The notes beneath the pieces are model-generated. The model had not been told where the DNA came from and ran no database searches. It saw only the letters and a program-made list of their open reading frames with translations. Positions 28,991 to 56,589 of a stretch of DNA of 64,000 nt are shown here, in pieces. This DNA is from Solea solea (Eukaryota; Chordata; Actinopteri; Pleuronectiformes; Soleidae): positions 25,255,481 through 25,319,480 of the forward strand of contig NC_081149.1 of assembly GCF_958295425.1 (NCBI RefSeq). Direction: 5' to 3'. The translations under genes were made by a program, and so were the position numbers. The first letter of the stretch is position 1. Every line of letters starts with the position of its first letter.

Positions 28991-29289
28991 TGCGTCATGT
29001 GTATCTCATCAAACCACGAGAAGAACCAAACTCACTTTTTTAATATCTCTGTCACAGTAACATTGCGCTTCTTCTCCACCTAGTGGTCAGAACTGGTAAA
29101 TAAACCTTAAACATTTGCATTAAAACATAAATATTCCGACTGCAGCAGAAGAATAACAATAATAAAAAAAGTTAGAGCATCTATTTGTCAGCGTCTAGTA
29201 AAAGTGATTCAACGAGACAAAGTCATGGCTGTTCCTCAGAGTTAGCGGCTCCATCTGTACAACCAAACTGCACTCACTGTACAGTTATA

Positions 29290-29385
29290 TAACACACACA
29301 CACACACAGACACACAGACACACACACACACACAGACATACATACGCACGCAAGCACACACACACAGACAGACAGACAGACAGAC
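29290..29385. repeat. CA / CAGA microsatellite
   Basis: CA tract with CAGA interruptions ending in six CAGA units, downstream of taok2. Confidence 0.9.
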
Positions 29386-29574
29386 AGACTAGAACTTGGA
29401 CACAAACATTAAATCCTGTTTTTGAATCATTTTCTCGATTAATAATTTAGACGAGTTCATTAAACTAGAATGATTGAGTTTGTTTTTATCACGACGTCGT
29501 CGTCTCATTATTTACACAAGAAAAGCACGGGGACTGTTCCTTTAAGGAGATTAAAGGGCAGCGTTTTATTCTAC

Positions 29575-29580
29575 TGTCGT
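29575..29580 (-). terminator. Candidate taok2 polyadenylation signal
   Basis: Minus-strand AATAAA about 430 nt beyond the taok2 stop codon. It is the first canonical hexamer I found downstream; the cleavage site cannot be confirmed. Confidence 0.45.
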
Positions 29581-30005
29581 CTGAAAACATGACCGGACCA
29601 GGACTAAACAGGACGTCTGCGGTGCCCCCTGCTGACCACACTCAACACGAAGAGACTAGAAAGTGGCTTATTTACATAGAGTGGTTTTTTTAAAGCACCA
29701 CAGTGGAAGCTCCACAAAGACCAGGTGTTCAGACCTGGTCCTGAACCGGGTCCTGAACCTGAACAGTTCACTTTCTGTGACGTCTGTGTCGTCGAACGCT
29801 CGCGTGTTTCATTAAAACAAACGAAGAAAAGACAAATGTTGAAATTGACGTTTCTTTTTTTCAGCAGCTTCTTCAGTGGAAGCTTCTGGATCTGGATCTC
29901 GATCTTTTGCTCTTCTACTCCTGTTGTGTCAATTTGGCTGTAGTGTGTCCACAGGGGCGTGTCCACAGGGGCGGGACAACCCCGGACGAGAGATTGCACA
30001 CCGTC

Positions 30006-40309
<10,304 letters not shown>

Positions 40310-41496
40310 GGCCAGGGCCTGGGACACAGGGGAGGTCAGAGGTCAACTGCTGTGAGGAGAAGAAAACAAACGTCTGTGTCTTTGTTTTAAAGCTTTTTAC
40401 TACTGGGTATTCACTGACCATGGAGACCAAAACCTGGTCCTAATGAGGTGGAACCTTATCACTGAGGAACTGCTTAAGTTTAAGACTAAGATGTGAATTG
40501 TGGTTATGGTTAAGGTCTAGTCTTATGAAATGGTAAATTGTTATTTTTTCCCAAGAATCTCTTGTTTGTCATCATTTAAACGCATTTATCTTAAAATATG
40601 ACTAAATAAAATAATACAAATAAACATTTAATCATTCATTCATTTTGTTTTTAACAATTCAAACAGTTTGTGATTTCTGCTTCTTAAATGTGAATATTTT
40701 CTACTTTCTGTCATTTTCAGCTCATTTTGTGTTTGTGGAGATTTGAGAATCATCATTTTCATCAGTATTATTAGGGCCGTAAAATCTTAGTGGACTGGTC
40801 GATACGTTCTGGTTCGACCAAAAGTCTGATTTGTCGATTTTTTGCCACGTTAATTTCAGTCTATGTTTAATTTCATCTGGAGGAATGTACTAAGAAAGTG
40901 CTAATGGGGGTGTTTTCAGGGCACCCCCGTTTCACAGGCAACAGCGAGTCTTCAGAGAACACCCCCTTGTTTTCACTATTTTGGATTAGCCCAACCCACT
41001 AGAGACAGATAGATTAAAGGCGACATAGACCGACATTACCTCGTTTATGAAACCCTAAAGTTTCAGAACAAACAGTTCAGCCACTGCTGAGAAAATAGTG
41101 TTGTATTGTTTTCCTGGGCTCTGCGAAGCGGATCGACACTTCCTTAATTTGATGTCGTCATCAGAAATCCTCACCACCGTAGCGCCTCCCGGTGTGGGCA
41201 CTAGTCCGGGCACATCCGGTTGCGTACATTCAACCGCAGAAGAAGAAGAACTACTCTCGTTGTAGCTGCTGAGATGCAGAGCATCCACCGTGCCAGAGGG
41301 GGAGCTGTGTATCTGAGAGCTGGCCTATCTATTACGGCACTTCCAGGTACCTGGCCAATCACAGGACAGTAGGAAAGCTCTCGTTGGCTGGCCAATCACA
41401 ACACAGTCCACGTTCTGGGGGTGTGGTTCTGGTCTGAAACAGCGTCAGTGAGGAGATATTTTGATCGGCTCGTTTGCAGCGATTAGGAGGTTTTTA

Positions 41497-42375
41497 ACCA
41501 TGAAAACAAGTTAATATATGTAAGTAGACCTCCATAACTAACATATATGTGACCATGAAAACAAGTTAATATATGTAAGTAGACCTCCATAACTAACATA
41601 TATGTGACCATGAAAACAAGTTAATATATGTAAGTAGACCTCCATAACTAACATATATGTGACCATGAAAACAAGTTAATATATGTAAGTAGACCTCCAT
41701 AACTAACATATATGTGACCATGAAAACAAGTTAATATATGTAAGTAGACCTCCATAACTAACATATATGTGACCATGAAAACAAGTTAATATATGTAAGT
41801 AGACCTCCATAACTAACATATATGTGACCATGAAAACAAGTTAATATATGTAAGTAGACCTCCATAACTAACATATATGTGACCATGAAAACAAGTTAAT
41901 ATATGTAAGTAGACCTCCATAACTAACATATATGTGACCATGAAAACAAGTTAATATATGTAAGTAGACCTCCATAACTAACATATATGTGACCATGAAA
42001 ACAAGTTAATATATGTAAGTAGACCTCCATAACTAACATATATGTGACCATGAAAACAAGTTAATATATGTAAGTAGACCTCCATAACTAACATATATGT
42101 GACCATGAAAACAAGTTAATATATGTAAGTAGACCTCCATAACTAACATATACGTGACCATGAAAACAAGTTAATATATGTAAGTAGACCTCCATGACTA
42201 ACATATATGTGACCATGAAAACAAGTTAATATATGTAAGTAGACCTCCATAACTAACATATACGTGACCATGAAAACAAGTTAATATATGTAAGTAGACC
42301 TCCATGACTAACATATATGTGACCATGAAAACAAGTTAATATATGTAAGTAGACCTCCATAACTAACATATATGT
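41497..42375. repeat. 55-bp minisatellite, 16 near-identical copies
   Basis: Unit contains CCATGAAAACAAGTTAATAT, GTAAGTAGACCTCCAT and AACTAACATATATGTG. Units in the left part look identical. Toward the right two variants (TACGTG and CCATGACT) alternate, giving a duplicated 110-bp higher-order unit. Located in the taok2 5' intron. There are no spacers, so it is not CRISPR-like. Confidence 0.97.
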
Positions 42376-42639
42376 GTGATACAAGCATTCTATGTCGCCT
42401 TTAAAGAACGTGCAGTGGTTTTATTTACAGCCATTAACATCCATGATGTCAGCAGTGTGGCAGCAACAGTTTTCATATCACAGCTCGACTGCAAACATGG
42501 CATATCATATAAAAACGCTAAGCTAACTTGTCTGCGTTAGGTTACTCTGTCCGTTTTGAGTATGAGCAGAATTGGCATATATCAGTGTTTAAGTCTAATA
42601 ATCCAAATTTCAGCCCTTCAGTCGACCAAGAATTTCTTT

Positions 42640-42880
42640 GGCTGATTGCGGACCTATTGTTTATTGACTTTTATTCGTTTGTTGTTTTTTATATTGCTTT
42701 TAGTTTACATTGTTTCATATCCAGTCTGTATTATGTATTTATGCGATGTACAGCACTTTGGTCAACTCAATTGTTAATAAATTTGGATTGTTCGTACATT
42801 TTCTGACATTTTATGAACCAAACAACTAATCAATTAACGAGAAAATTATTATTTTTTGTTATGAAAATGCAGCCTTAAAG
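42640..42880 (+). mobile_element. LINE-type 3' tail plus dispersed-element end
   Basis: GATGTACAGCACTTTGGTCA followed by a TAATAAATTTGGATTG-type tail is typical of fish non-LTR retrotransposon 3' ends. Directly after it, TTTTCTGACATTTTATGAAC, CAAACAACTAATCAATTAAC and GCAGCCTTAA match the terminal part of the common dispersed element. Confidence 0.55.
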
Positions 42881-42975
42881 TTCACTGTATATTTTTACTG
42901 TGGGATGCAAAATGTGCAAGAGTTTAACTTCCATATTTCTGTACTCATGAGTGAACATGTGTGTCGGAGTGAGAA

Positions 42976-43011
<36 letters not shown>

Positions 43012-44048
43012 AAAACACGCACCATGTGACCATTCAGGATCACTGGGCTGTGCCTGTCGGAGTAAACAGGAAGTCTATTCTCTCCTCTGAAGTTCTTTTC
43101 TTAATTACACAAAACACCCTGAACAACAAACATCAGCAGAAACAAGGAAAGGACAACACTGAAGCCAGTGTTAACTTTCTGTTCACGGCTGACCGTGAAG
43201 TCGTGAAGTCAGTTCTTTGATGCATCGTGATTCAAATGTGGACCATTCAGAACCGATTCACAAATGTCCAAATATCCTATTATCAGAGGTCACGACCTCA
43301 CGGGTGAAAGACTGGAGGACAGAGATGACATGTGATGTTTGGACATCTGTTGTCACTGTAACATACATCTCTATAACTGTGCACTAATGTCCCATGTGCT
43401 CCAAACAAGAGCAATGAATGAATGAATGAATGAATGAGCCACACTGATGATGCTGAGCTGTTAAACTGATAATATTATACATACACATTTTATATATATC
43501 TCATTTGGTCTTAAACATGTGAATTGTGATAAAGATGTTACTTCTGTACAAAGCAGTTGTAACTATGCAGTTAACACGTTTCATTTAATTTAATAAATGA
43601 TAATAAAAACTCTCGCGGTGAATAAGTGATCACACAGTGAGACAAAGACTTTTAAAAACACTGATTAAAAGTTTATCGAGATGCACGGATCATCGTTTCA
43701 TAATTGAATCCTGGCCGCTGAATCGTAATCGAATTGAGGAACTAAAGATTCCCAAACCAGAGGAAACACGACATAAAACCGTCAATAAAACCACTGTTGT
43801 TTTTGTCAAGTTAAAGTGAACGGGTCATTTTCTGACACGGAACACAACACAGGATTAAAACACATCAAGTTTGTTTTTTATTTTGATGTCGGTTATGTTT
43901 TACATTTGCGTGAGTGCACCGTGTGTTTGTCGCTGCTGCTGCTGCTGCTGCTGGAGCAGCTTTGAAATAAACACCACACTGAAAACCTCTTCTGTGGCTA
44001 ACTAGGTGAGCTAGCTTCTGTGGCTAAGCTCAAAGCAGCGTCACTTAC

Positions 44049-44250
44049 CGCGGCTTTATTGTGGCTCCGCTATGAGCCGAAAAACAACCGTTAGCAGCAG
44101 AACTAGCGTCTCCGCAGCTTCATAGCATGGGGTTCCGCTGCCCACGAAATCAGCACGACTCTCGCGCCATTCCCGCCGAAGCCCGTCCTGACGTCGGAAC
44201 CCACGGTGGAATCAACGAGTGGTGTCCAAATGCCCGCGGACAGAATCCGA
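44049..44250 (-). promoter_or_regulatory. Putative taok2 non-coding exon 1 and promoter
   Basis: Donor GCG|GTAAGT on the minus strand at 44049/44048. The sequence above it is CpG-rich and contains a CRE-like TGACGTCG (44191-44198). It is the only strong GC-rich block upstream of taok2, with a second CpG-rich patch at 44440-44660. Confidence 0.55.
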
Positions 44251-45529
44251 ACTTTGGATTCGCCTCCTCGGCGTTACGAGCATCTGCTAACTGGCTAGCT
44301 TAGCTTCGATAGCCTGACGCTAACGTTAGCTGTTGAGCGGGGTGTGGCTGTCATTTTTCTGCGGTCAAACACTTCCAATCGTGATGTTCACAGTCACGGC
44401 CGCGTTTTATAAAACACGCACTTTTCCTGAAATAAATAAATTGGTCCTCGGTTGTGCGCCGCGCCCTGAAGCTGCGCTTCCTCCTCACACCGTTTTTGTT
44501 CTTGCTAAACACAAGATGGCACGGAGCGGCGGGGCGGGACTCACGGAGATGACCGGAACAGTGATGTGTCGTTCGCGAACGAGTCGGATCTTTGTCGTGA
44601 ACGAGAAGAGACGACTGCTCCTGCTCAGCTCCCCCGAAGGCACGTCGCGTTTCAGGGTTCTATCGTATCCCACTTAACCACCTGGTGGCGGTAGAATTCT
44701 GGACACAGGGCATTTCTAGCAAAGAAGAGAACGACGCTACAGCTCCATGAGGCTCGGATGACTCATTGAAGAACCGTTTGGGAGCCGTACGAACCGAGTC
44801 TTTGAAAAGAGCCGGACTTCCCATCACCAGACCGGAAAGGATTGTTTTCTTCTTCTTCTTCGAGGTTTTTGTGGATTTAGTGCATTACCGCCACCATGTG
44901 GTATGGAGTGTGGATCTAAACTTTAGATAAAACATGTATAGATATTGTGTAACAGTTACTCGGGTTCTTTTGTAATAATGTCTTTTAATTAATTAATGAA
45001 TTGTCTTTTTTAATTAAACTCTTGTTTTAATGTCTCTTCACTGTTGGATGATTTCTGTGTGATGTTGATGACGTGATGACCTCTGACGTGTTTCCTGCTG
45101 CCCACAGTCATCCTCACATCGGCCTGTTTTATCTTTATTGGTGATGAATAGTTTAAAATGACCCACATCCTCTTTGTTTTGTTTCTGGCGCCGCCTCGTC
45201 AATAAAAGCACATGAATAATCTTGTGATGCTGAACAACAGTGAATCAGTAATCATATCTAGAGACCTATAGAGAACAAACAATTTTAATTTGTACTTGAG
45301 GAGAAATATACACTTTGATATTTTACACTTCTTTCCATCCCCGCTCTTATGAAATGCCTACATGAATATGGGTCAGTTTCTGGAAACAAAATGAATGAAA
45401 ATAAATCAGAAGCTATGATGAGCCTACACAATTAAATGACAATGTCTCTTTTTGCTGGTCCAAACCAGGACTTAGGTATTAAGCAGTGTACCTGCCCCCA
45501 CTTTATACATGTTAGACAAACTGATCTCA

Positions 45530-45640
45530 GCATTTATTTGGCAGAAGAAAAGACAGAGAGTAGGATTAAAATCCCTTCATTTACCCAAAGACAAGGGAGG
45601 TCGAGGTTTTTTTGTTTTGTTTAGTTGTTGCTCACTGCTT
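45530..45640 (+). pseudogene. Degenerate L1-like reverse-transcriptase C-terminal fragment
   Basis: One frame reads RIKIPSFTQRQGRSRFFCF, resembling the RIKLSTLQLPKDKGG-type region that follows the reverse transcriptase in L1-like LINEs. It is short, has no flanking domain and is not a gene. Confidence 0.35.
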
Positions 45641-45779
45641 TGATGATCAATATTGTACATTACAGCAATGCTTTTGAGTCTAAAATGAAGTAGTACAGTG
45701 TAGAATATTGTCCACCATCTCATTGCTGTAAAAAAAAGAAAAGTCGACCTCTCAGCTGTTCAAATCTAGGTTAGTTTAA

Positions 45780-46110
45780 GTCTATGACATTTACGTCACA
45801 TGATCACGTCTTTATCTCACTGTTACACAGACGTCTGTAAACCACTCACTCTCCCACACCAAACCTCATAGAGAAAATCAGTGATTTTAGCTGCGGGGAC
45901 ACAGGAGCTGCTGGTCCTCTGCTGTCTCGTGTGGTCACTTTGTGTCACTGAGTTAAGTCTAAATTAAATATATTAAAAACTGAAGTGACAAAATAAGACA
46001 TTTGAACTTAGTGATGGAGGGAGCAGTGGATCAACAACTCCTGTGTGTGTGATGTTAAAATCACTGGGAGAGTGTGTGGTTTACACAGTGACACAAACTT
46101 CAGGGCATAC
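45780..46110. mobile_element. Palindromic dispersed element, copy E (best-preserved)
   Basis: Begins ACGTCACATGATCACGTCTT, then CAGACGTCTGTAAACCACTC, CTCCCACACCAAACCTCATA, GTGATTTTAGCTGCGGGGAC, CCTCTGCTGTCTCGTGTGG, AAATAAGACATTTGAACTTA. It closes with GATGTTAAAATCACTGGGAG and GTGGTTTACACAGTGACAC, which partly mirror the beginning. Confidence 0.8.
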
Positions 46111-46342
46111 ATTTATATGTTTTGGACACAAACCACATGAAGGTAACGTGCTAATAAAAAGGTCCTGTACATTTCTGTTCACAAATCTACAACGAAACTA
46201 ATAAAGTTGACTTCAGTGGCTTCAATTTACAGATCACAATAAATGAGTTAGATTTTCTTTCTCTCTGAAAGTAACATGGCACCTTCTCCCTCTCATCAAC
46301 TGAACCCACCGTGATAAAGACAAGCAGGAGTTGTGTTGTCTT

Positions 46343-48030
46343 TCAGGAAGTCACAGTCCTGTGAACTTCCTGTGTCTTCACTGTGATCATCATCATGTGG
46401 ACACTGTGTCTGTCAGGAGAACATTCATCAGCAGCACAGTCCTCCACATGCACCTCCACACAATGCAACTGCCACCTGTGCAGCAGCACTTCAATGGACC
46501 AGTCAGCACTGAGGAGGAGCAGGAGCAGGTGGAGGAGGAGCAGGAGCAGGAGCAGGAGTGGGAGGAAGAAGAACAGATAGGAGTGAGAGGAAGAAAATAA
46601 GGAGGAGGAACTTTGATGAGCTTGTGTCAGGCTATGTGGTGGAGAAGATGTAAATGAGGTCTGTGACATGTAATGAGAAAGGAAACATTTGCTGCTCTCT
46701 TGACAAAACCAACATTAAGACACAACCCTGGACTTGGATCCTATGAATCAAAGTCTTTATTTACACCTTTCTGTTTTTAACGCCCTCGGGTCATCGCCAC
46801 AGAAACTAGTGCAGCTTTACCTTCTCTCCTGGTACGTGGTCCAGAACTGAGCACTGGGGTTTCTCCTCAGAAGAAAAGCAACAGTCACAAGCACATCTTC
46901 AAAATCTGAAACATGTTTCAAACACACAGTTAGCATTTTAGGGTCAGGAAGAGGCTAAACCTGCACTGAAAGATCGTCATAGTTTTCATCTTTTGCGTTA
47001 ACTTTTATTATTGGTATTTATCTACTAATGTTCTACTTTGAGGCTCAATTAATGTCTATTGAAGTTATTATTGTAGCACAAAAGTTATATTCCCTAATCT
47101 CAGCACCTGACCCGAACTGTTAATCTCAGCACTTGACCCTAGCTGTTAATCTCAGCACCTGACCCTACTTGTAAATCCTAGCACTTGAACCTATCTGTTA
47201 ACCTGTGGGTTGTTCTAGAGGGCTATAGAAATAAAGCACATTACATTTACATTATTACTGCAGTTCCACCAACCTTGAGGCTCATAGAAAACATCTGACC
47301 CCAGGATGATGTCTAGCTTTGGAAGCAGAACTAGGTCCGGGGAGATCTCGCCCCAGGTGAGACCCATCACAACCACGTCACTGAGGCCATTAACTTCACA
47401 GCTGCGTCTGCAGTTCTCCAGACACCGAGGAATCCTGGCATTGTCTGACAGGATCACCTGTGCGCCGCAGAGTGCAGCCACCACACCTGGGAGACTCACA
47501 CCTGCACCGAGCTGTGGAGGGAGGGAGGGAGGGAGGGAGGGGAGAGAGAGATAAACATGTGGCACACCGAGCTGCTGCATGTATGAGCACTCGCATCCCA
47601 AACTCCAATGTTCTCCCCACCTCCAGCACGCTCTTGTGTGTAAGCTCCTCTCTCTGTGTCCAGAGATACCGAGCCAGCACCACTGCACACGGCCACACAT
47701 ACATGCCATACTGAGGATCAAGAACCTAAAGAAAGTTAATCACAGTCACCAGAAGTTACAAAACATGACCAAACATCAGCTTATACAGTTCTAAATGTAC
47801 AAGACTAAGTCAAAGTCATAATTTCAAACAAGTTTCATAGCACTTTGAGCAAAAATGACATAAATCGTTAGAAATGTTCAGTCCGAGAATGTTCATAGAG
47901 TGCATGCAGCAATGCGTATGAAAGTCAAACCCACCTCAGGTATGGAGACTGACAGGAACTCCGCTGTAGTTTTCTTGACGTCTTCAAACGTGAACTCTTT
48001 GAAAGCTATGCTTGGTTTTCTTGGCTCCAT
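46343..48030 (-). CDS. mettl23: Methyltransferase-like protein 23 (5 coding exons)
   Basis: Seven-beta-strand SAM-dependent methyltransferase; the mammalian protein is reported as a protein arginine methyltransferase acting on histone H3. Join: 46343..46508, 46821..46905, 47274..47511, 47621..47725, 47935..48030; 690 nt, 229 aa, phases close. Visible: QYGMYVWPCAVVLA (about 37-50), SAM motif LELGAGVSLPG (66-76), LSD of motif II, and LGSDVFYEP, a family signature. Exons 4 and 5 supply DFEDVLVTVAFL and ADWSIEVLLHRW as in other METTL23 proteins. The start MEPRKPS is in exon 1 at 48030. An upstream exon ending near 49156 is non-coding; its ATG frame runs into a stop. The gene diverges from jmjd6, as in mammals. 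Confidence 0.94.
46500..46610. repeat. GGAGCA/GGAGGA tract in mettl23 intron 4
   Basis: AGGAGCAGGAGCAGG-type repeat. On the minus strand it is a CT-rich tract leading to the exon 5 acceptor at 46508. Confidence 0.8.
47015..47255. repeat. 26-bp repeat (four copies) with retroposon-type tail, mettl23 intron 3
   Basis: CTGTTAATCTCAGCACTTGA plus CCCTAG recurs four times (47095-47200), followed by GGGCTATAGAAATAAAGCAC ATTACATT, a tail like fish SINE or LINE 3' ends. Confidence 0.65.
47520..47550. repeat. GGGA microsatellite at mettl23 exon 3 acceptor
   Basis: Five to six GGGA units forming the pyrimidine tract on the coding strand. Confidence 0.85.
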
Positions 48031-49155
48031 TGTGATCCTCACGACATCTGTAAAAAAAAACAAAAAAAAACCAGGCAAATTTCAGTGAGTATTCTGTGTT
48101 TCCACCATGCAACAGTTAAAATATCAAATAATAGTTTGATGCATGTGATAGATTTGTGGTTCCTCTCCTGCGACAGTCGCTGGCGGTGTACACCTCTCGA
48201 CCCCATAACTCCTAACCCGTAACCCCTGACCTTCACGTGTACGCCAGTTGTACTCATGGGTTTCCAAGATGGCTGCCACTCAAACAAACACTACTAATTG
48301 CATTCCTGTCACAGTAAATCAGTTAGTACCATGAAGGGCTGCTCGATTATGGGAAAAATCATAATCACGATTATTTGGACGTTCGGTCGACGGATTCACA
48401 GCTCAGAGTGTTGTTGATGACGTACAGTCAAAACATTTAACATGGTGGCAGGACGCTTTTCCACAAAACCCTGTTGTTTTTAATAAACAAGAGAACAACT
48501 ATTACCAGACATGTGGAGGGGGTTTTAATGATGCCTCAGTGGGATGGTGTGTGTAAATCAAATCAGCTTCCAAATAGTTTTCACCAATGTTCACTCTGAA
48601 CTATCATTATTATTATCATCATCATCACCAGTATTATTATTATGCTATCATTAAAGTTGATCATTAAACATGTCATCACTGTCCCGTCTACACTTAACCT
48701 TAACCTTAACTTAACTTCCGGTATGCAAAGACCTTTAGAACTAAACGTGCTTTCTTTTTCACACCAGAGTCTCCAAAAGTCTCCAATAACATCAGAAAAT
48801 CTCACTAGATATGACGCTAGTGGCTTTTTTGAAAAACAATCGCTAGAGGGGTCTGAATACTCGCTAATTATAGCGGGAAAAGTCAATAAGTTACTGTTTG
48901 TCGGACAGGAAGTCAGACACCATTACAACATTAAAAGCGGGTTGAGGATTTTAACCAGAAAATTCCTCAACGTTAAAAGCGTGGCTCAAACCTAACTCTT
49001 TTTTTAAACCTAACTCTTTTTTTATATTTAAAACTCAAGTACATTTTATATCAGAAAATGACTTTGATACTTAAGTACAGTAAATGTCATGTACTTTTTT
49101 TTACTCAAGTATCACTTTAAGTACTTTCTACAAGTCTGTCAACACGTAGACTTAC
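48031..49155. other. Upstream intron of mettl23
   Basis: Non-coding between the mettl23 start exon and the putative non-coding exon ending at 49156. Contains the hAT-like relic, ATT/ATC triplets near 48600-48650 and a T-rich degenerate repeat (TACTTT..ACTCAAGTA) at 49000-49140. Confidence 0.55.
48335..48480. mobile_element. hAT-like terminal relic
   Basis: GGGCTGCTCGATTATGGG then AATCATAATCACGATTATTTGG is the end sequence of a common fish hAT-derived repeat. Only one end is recognised. Confidence 0.45.
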
Positions 49156-49728
49156 AAAGAGAACGACTAAAATATTAACTTTGTCGTTACCGTGTTGTCG
49201 GCGTCAGACATTCTTCGAACACTTCCTGTTATTCTTCGCGCCGATTCACGCAAATGACGGACGCGCTCGACGGCCAGTCACATTCACTCGCGTGCCTGGC
49301 GGGAAGGCTTGTTCCCCGTTTGAACCAATCAGCGTTCTTGGTTTCCGTCGACGCTGTAGCCAATGAGCGTTCTCTCCTGTCACAGGGGCGGGGCTAACAA
49401 CGTCAGTTAGTTACAGCAGCATTGTGTGTGTGACTGGCTGGGCGGCTAGTAGCTTGCAGTTGTTGTTAACAGTGTGTTACAGCTGTGAATGTAAGTGTAT
49501 AAACCAGGCAGAAGTCCACACTGTTCTCATTTGTGACGCGACAGACTCTGAGATACACACGTCAGTGACGTCATCGACCTGTGTGTCTTCAGTCATCGAA
49601 TAGCAGCAGCATCAGCAGCAGCTAGCCTAGCCGGGCACCCGCACATGCCAGTGAATGTGTACGTGTGCTCAGCCCGCTAGCTTAGCAGCGATATAAAAGG
49701 AAAACAAAAAAACACAGGAGGAGGAGGA
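49156..49728. promoter_or_regulatory. Bidirectional promoter between mettl23 and jmjd6
   Basis: Two CCAAT boxes (49325-49329 and 49360-49364) in similar sequence contexts (CCAATCAGCG and CCAATGAGCG), about 35 bp apart, and a GC box GGGGCGGGGC (49385-49394). A minus-strand donor GTAAGT below 49156 gives mettl23 a non-coding exon; jmjd6 starts at 49729. Divergent METTL23/JMJD6 arrangement is known in mammals. Confidence 0.7.
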
Positions 49729-55196
<5,468 letters not shown>

Positions 55197-55609
55197 CCTC
55201 CAGCCTCCGTCCACACAAACCTCCAGTGGTGTCTTTTTGTAAATGTCTGAATCTCTGAGTGACGGCCGTCTGTAGAGGCAAGATGGCTGCCACAGATCTG
55301 TGAGGGGTGCGTGGAGGAGGAGGAGGAGGAGGAGGATGGAGAGCTGTCACCTCTGCTTTTCAGTCAGTCTCTGTTTGTCTCTGCTGCTTCTGTAATCAGA
55401 GGGAAATATGACTGAGGGACGCTGGGGAACTTTCCTGGGTTTTAAAACGAACGTAGCTGCTTTCTGACGTGACCTTGTGGCGAGAATGAGGGACCTGAAT
55501 ATTTAAAGTTGGTGTCAAAGGGAAAGTTCAAGTTCTATTTAAAAGAGGGGGTGAGGTCGTAACACGGAGTCAGAGGCAGCAGAGACACAAGGACGAGCCA
55601 GTTTAAGTC

Positions 55610-55895
55610 TCTGATGTCTGTCACATGATCACGTCTTTATCTCACTGTGAGACAGACATTTGTAAACCTCTCTCTCACACACACACACCAAACCCCATAG
55701 AGAAAATCAGTGACACACACACACAGGAGTTGTTGATCCACTGCTGCCTCCATCACTAAGTTCAAATGTCTTATTCCGTCACGGCAGTGTTTGAAATCCT
55801 TTGTTCAGATTGACTTCAATGACACAAAGTGACCACACGAGGACCGTGTGTGTCTCTGTCCAGGTAAAGACGTGATCATGTGACGTAAACATTGT
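55610..55895. mobile_element. Palindromic dispersed element, copy F
   Basis: GTCACATGATCACGTCTTTA, CACACCAAACCCCATAGAGA, GTTGTTGATCCACTGCTGCC, TTCAAATGTCTTATTCCGTC, AGTGACCACACGAGGAC and GTAAAGACGTGATCATGTGA in order. Confidence 0.75.
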
Positions 55896-56589
55896 AGAAA
55901 CGTTAACTAAAGTGTTTGATCAGCCGAGTCTTGGGCCGCATCAATTAACTGATTAGTAAATGAAAGGTTTTTTTCTGATCTACATTTTCAGGACCAAACA
56001 ACTTATAACTTAAATAACCTACGTACGTCCTTGTGTCTCAGGTTGTCTTCTGTGTCTCAGGCTCATTCTCAGCAGCAGAGGGCGCTGACTGTGCGACAGT
56101 ATCCAATAGAAACCCTGAACTATCCCTTTAACGTGGGCAGTGGTCAGTACGAGCACTCTCCTGGACGCGTGCGGAGAACGGTAAACCAAACCATCAGCTT
56201 CGAGTTTCCATGACAATGACGAGTCTCTCAAGTCTGATTTAAAAACCCTTTGTTGACAGTTTGTTCCTCTGCTGTGTAAGCCCCGCCCCCCCCTACACAC
56301 ACACTCATGTGTGAGTCCTTCACGAGCAGCAGTGACGTCTGTGTTCATGTGAGGCTTCTAAGTGCCTGTCTGAGGTTGGCCCACCAGCAGAGGGCGACGC
56401 TGTGTTCTTGTTTTTTTATTCATGTCTTGAACTAAATGAGAAGGCGCTCTGCTGGTCTGAGGTGAGTCACATGGTGCCTTTCACCTCCACCTGCCATCTG
56501 AATTGACGTGTGTGTGTGTGAGAGGATGAGGATGAAGGGTCTCTTCACATGACACAGACCTGGCTATAGTAAATTTAGTGTTGTCGCTC

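Larger units (their letters stand above)
25886..30005. other. cdipt-taok2 intergenic region
   Basis: No supportable gene. Holds two copies of the palindromic dispersed element (26060-26400 and 28605-28990), a TA/CA microsatellite (27225-27305), CA/CAGA tracts (29290-29385), and the taok2 3' UTR from 30005 leftwards. The rest is AT-rich unique sequence. Confidence 0.6.
40318..44048 (-). other. taok2 5' intron (start exon acceptor to non-coding exon 1)
   Basis: The start exon's acceptor lies at 40318 (CCCAG before GCCCTGGCCATG). A strong donor GTAAGT sits just below 44049. Between them I see no protein-coding exon, only repeats: a relic near 40770-40870, the 55-bp array, LINE-like tail sequence, a CA run (42976-43008) and unique AT-rich DNA. 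Confidence 0.6.
44251..46342. other. taok2-mettl23 intergenic region
   Basis: No supportable gene. Includes a degenerate L1-like fragment (45530-45640), palindromic element copy E (45780-46110), and the mettl23 3' UTR leftwards from 46342. Confidence 0.6.

Noticed and set aside
40310..40327. Upstream GTG as the taok2 start
   Set aside because: The splice acceptor lies inside it; the ATG at 40309 gives the known MP..RAG.LKDP family N-terminus.
41497..42375. CRISPR-like array
   Set aside because: Units are contiguous 55-bp repeats without variable spacers, in a vertebrate intron.
46756..46761. Minus-strand AATAAA inside mettl23 intron 4 as the gene's end
   Set aside because: Exon 5 at 46343-46508 clearly carries the conserved C-terminus, so this signal would only serve a truncated form.
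49180..49215. Upstream ATG (MSDADN...) as the mettl23 start
   Set aside because: Read through, it stops after 14 codons. Spliced at the nearby GT it enters exon 1 in a phase that hits a stop at once. The start at 48030 fits the family.
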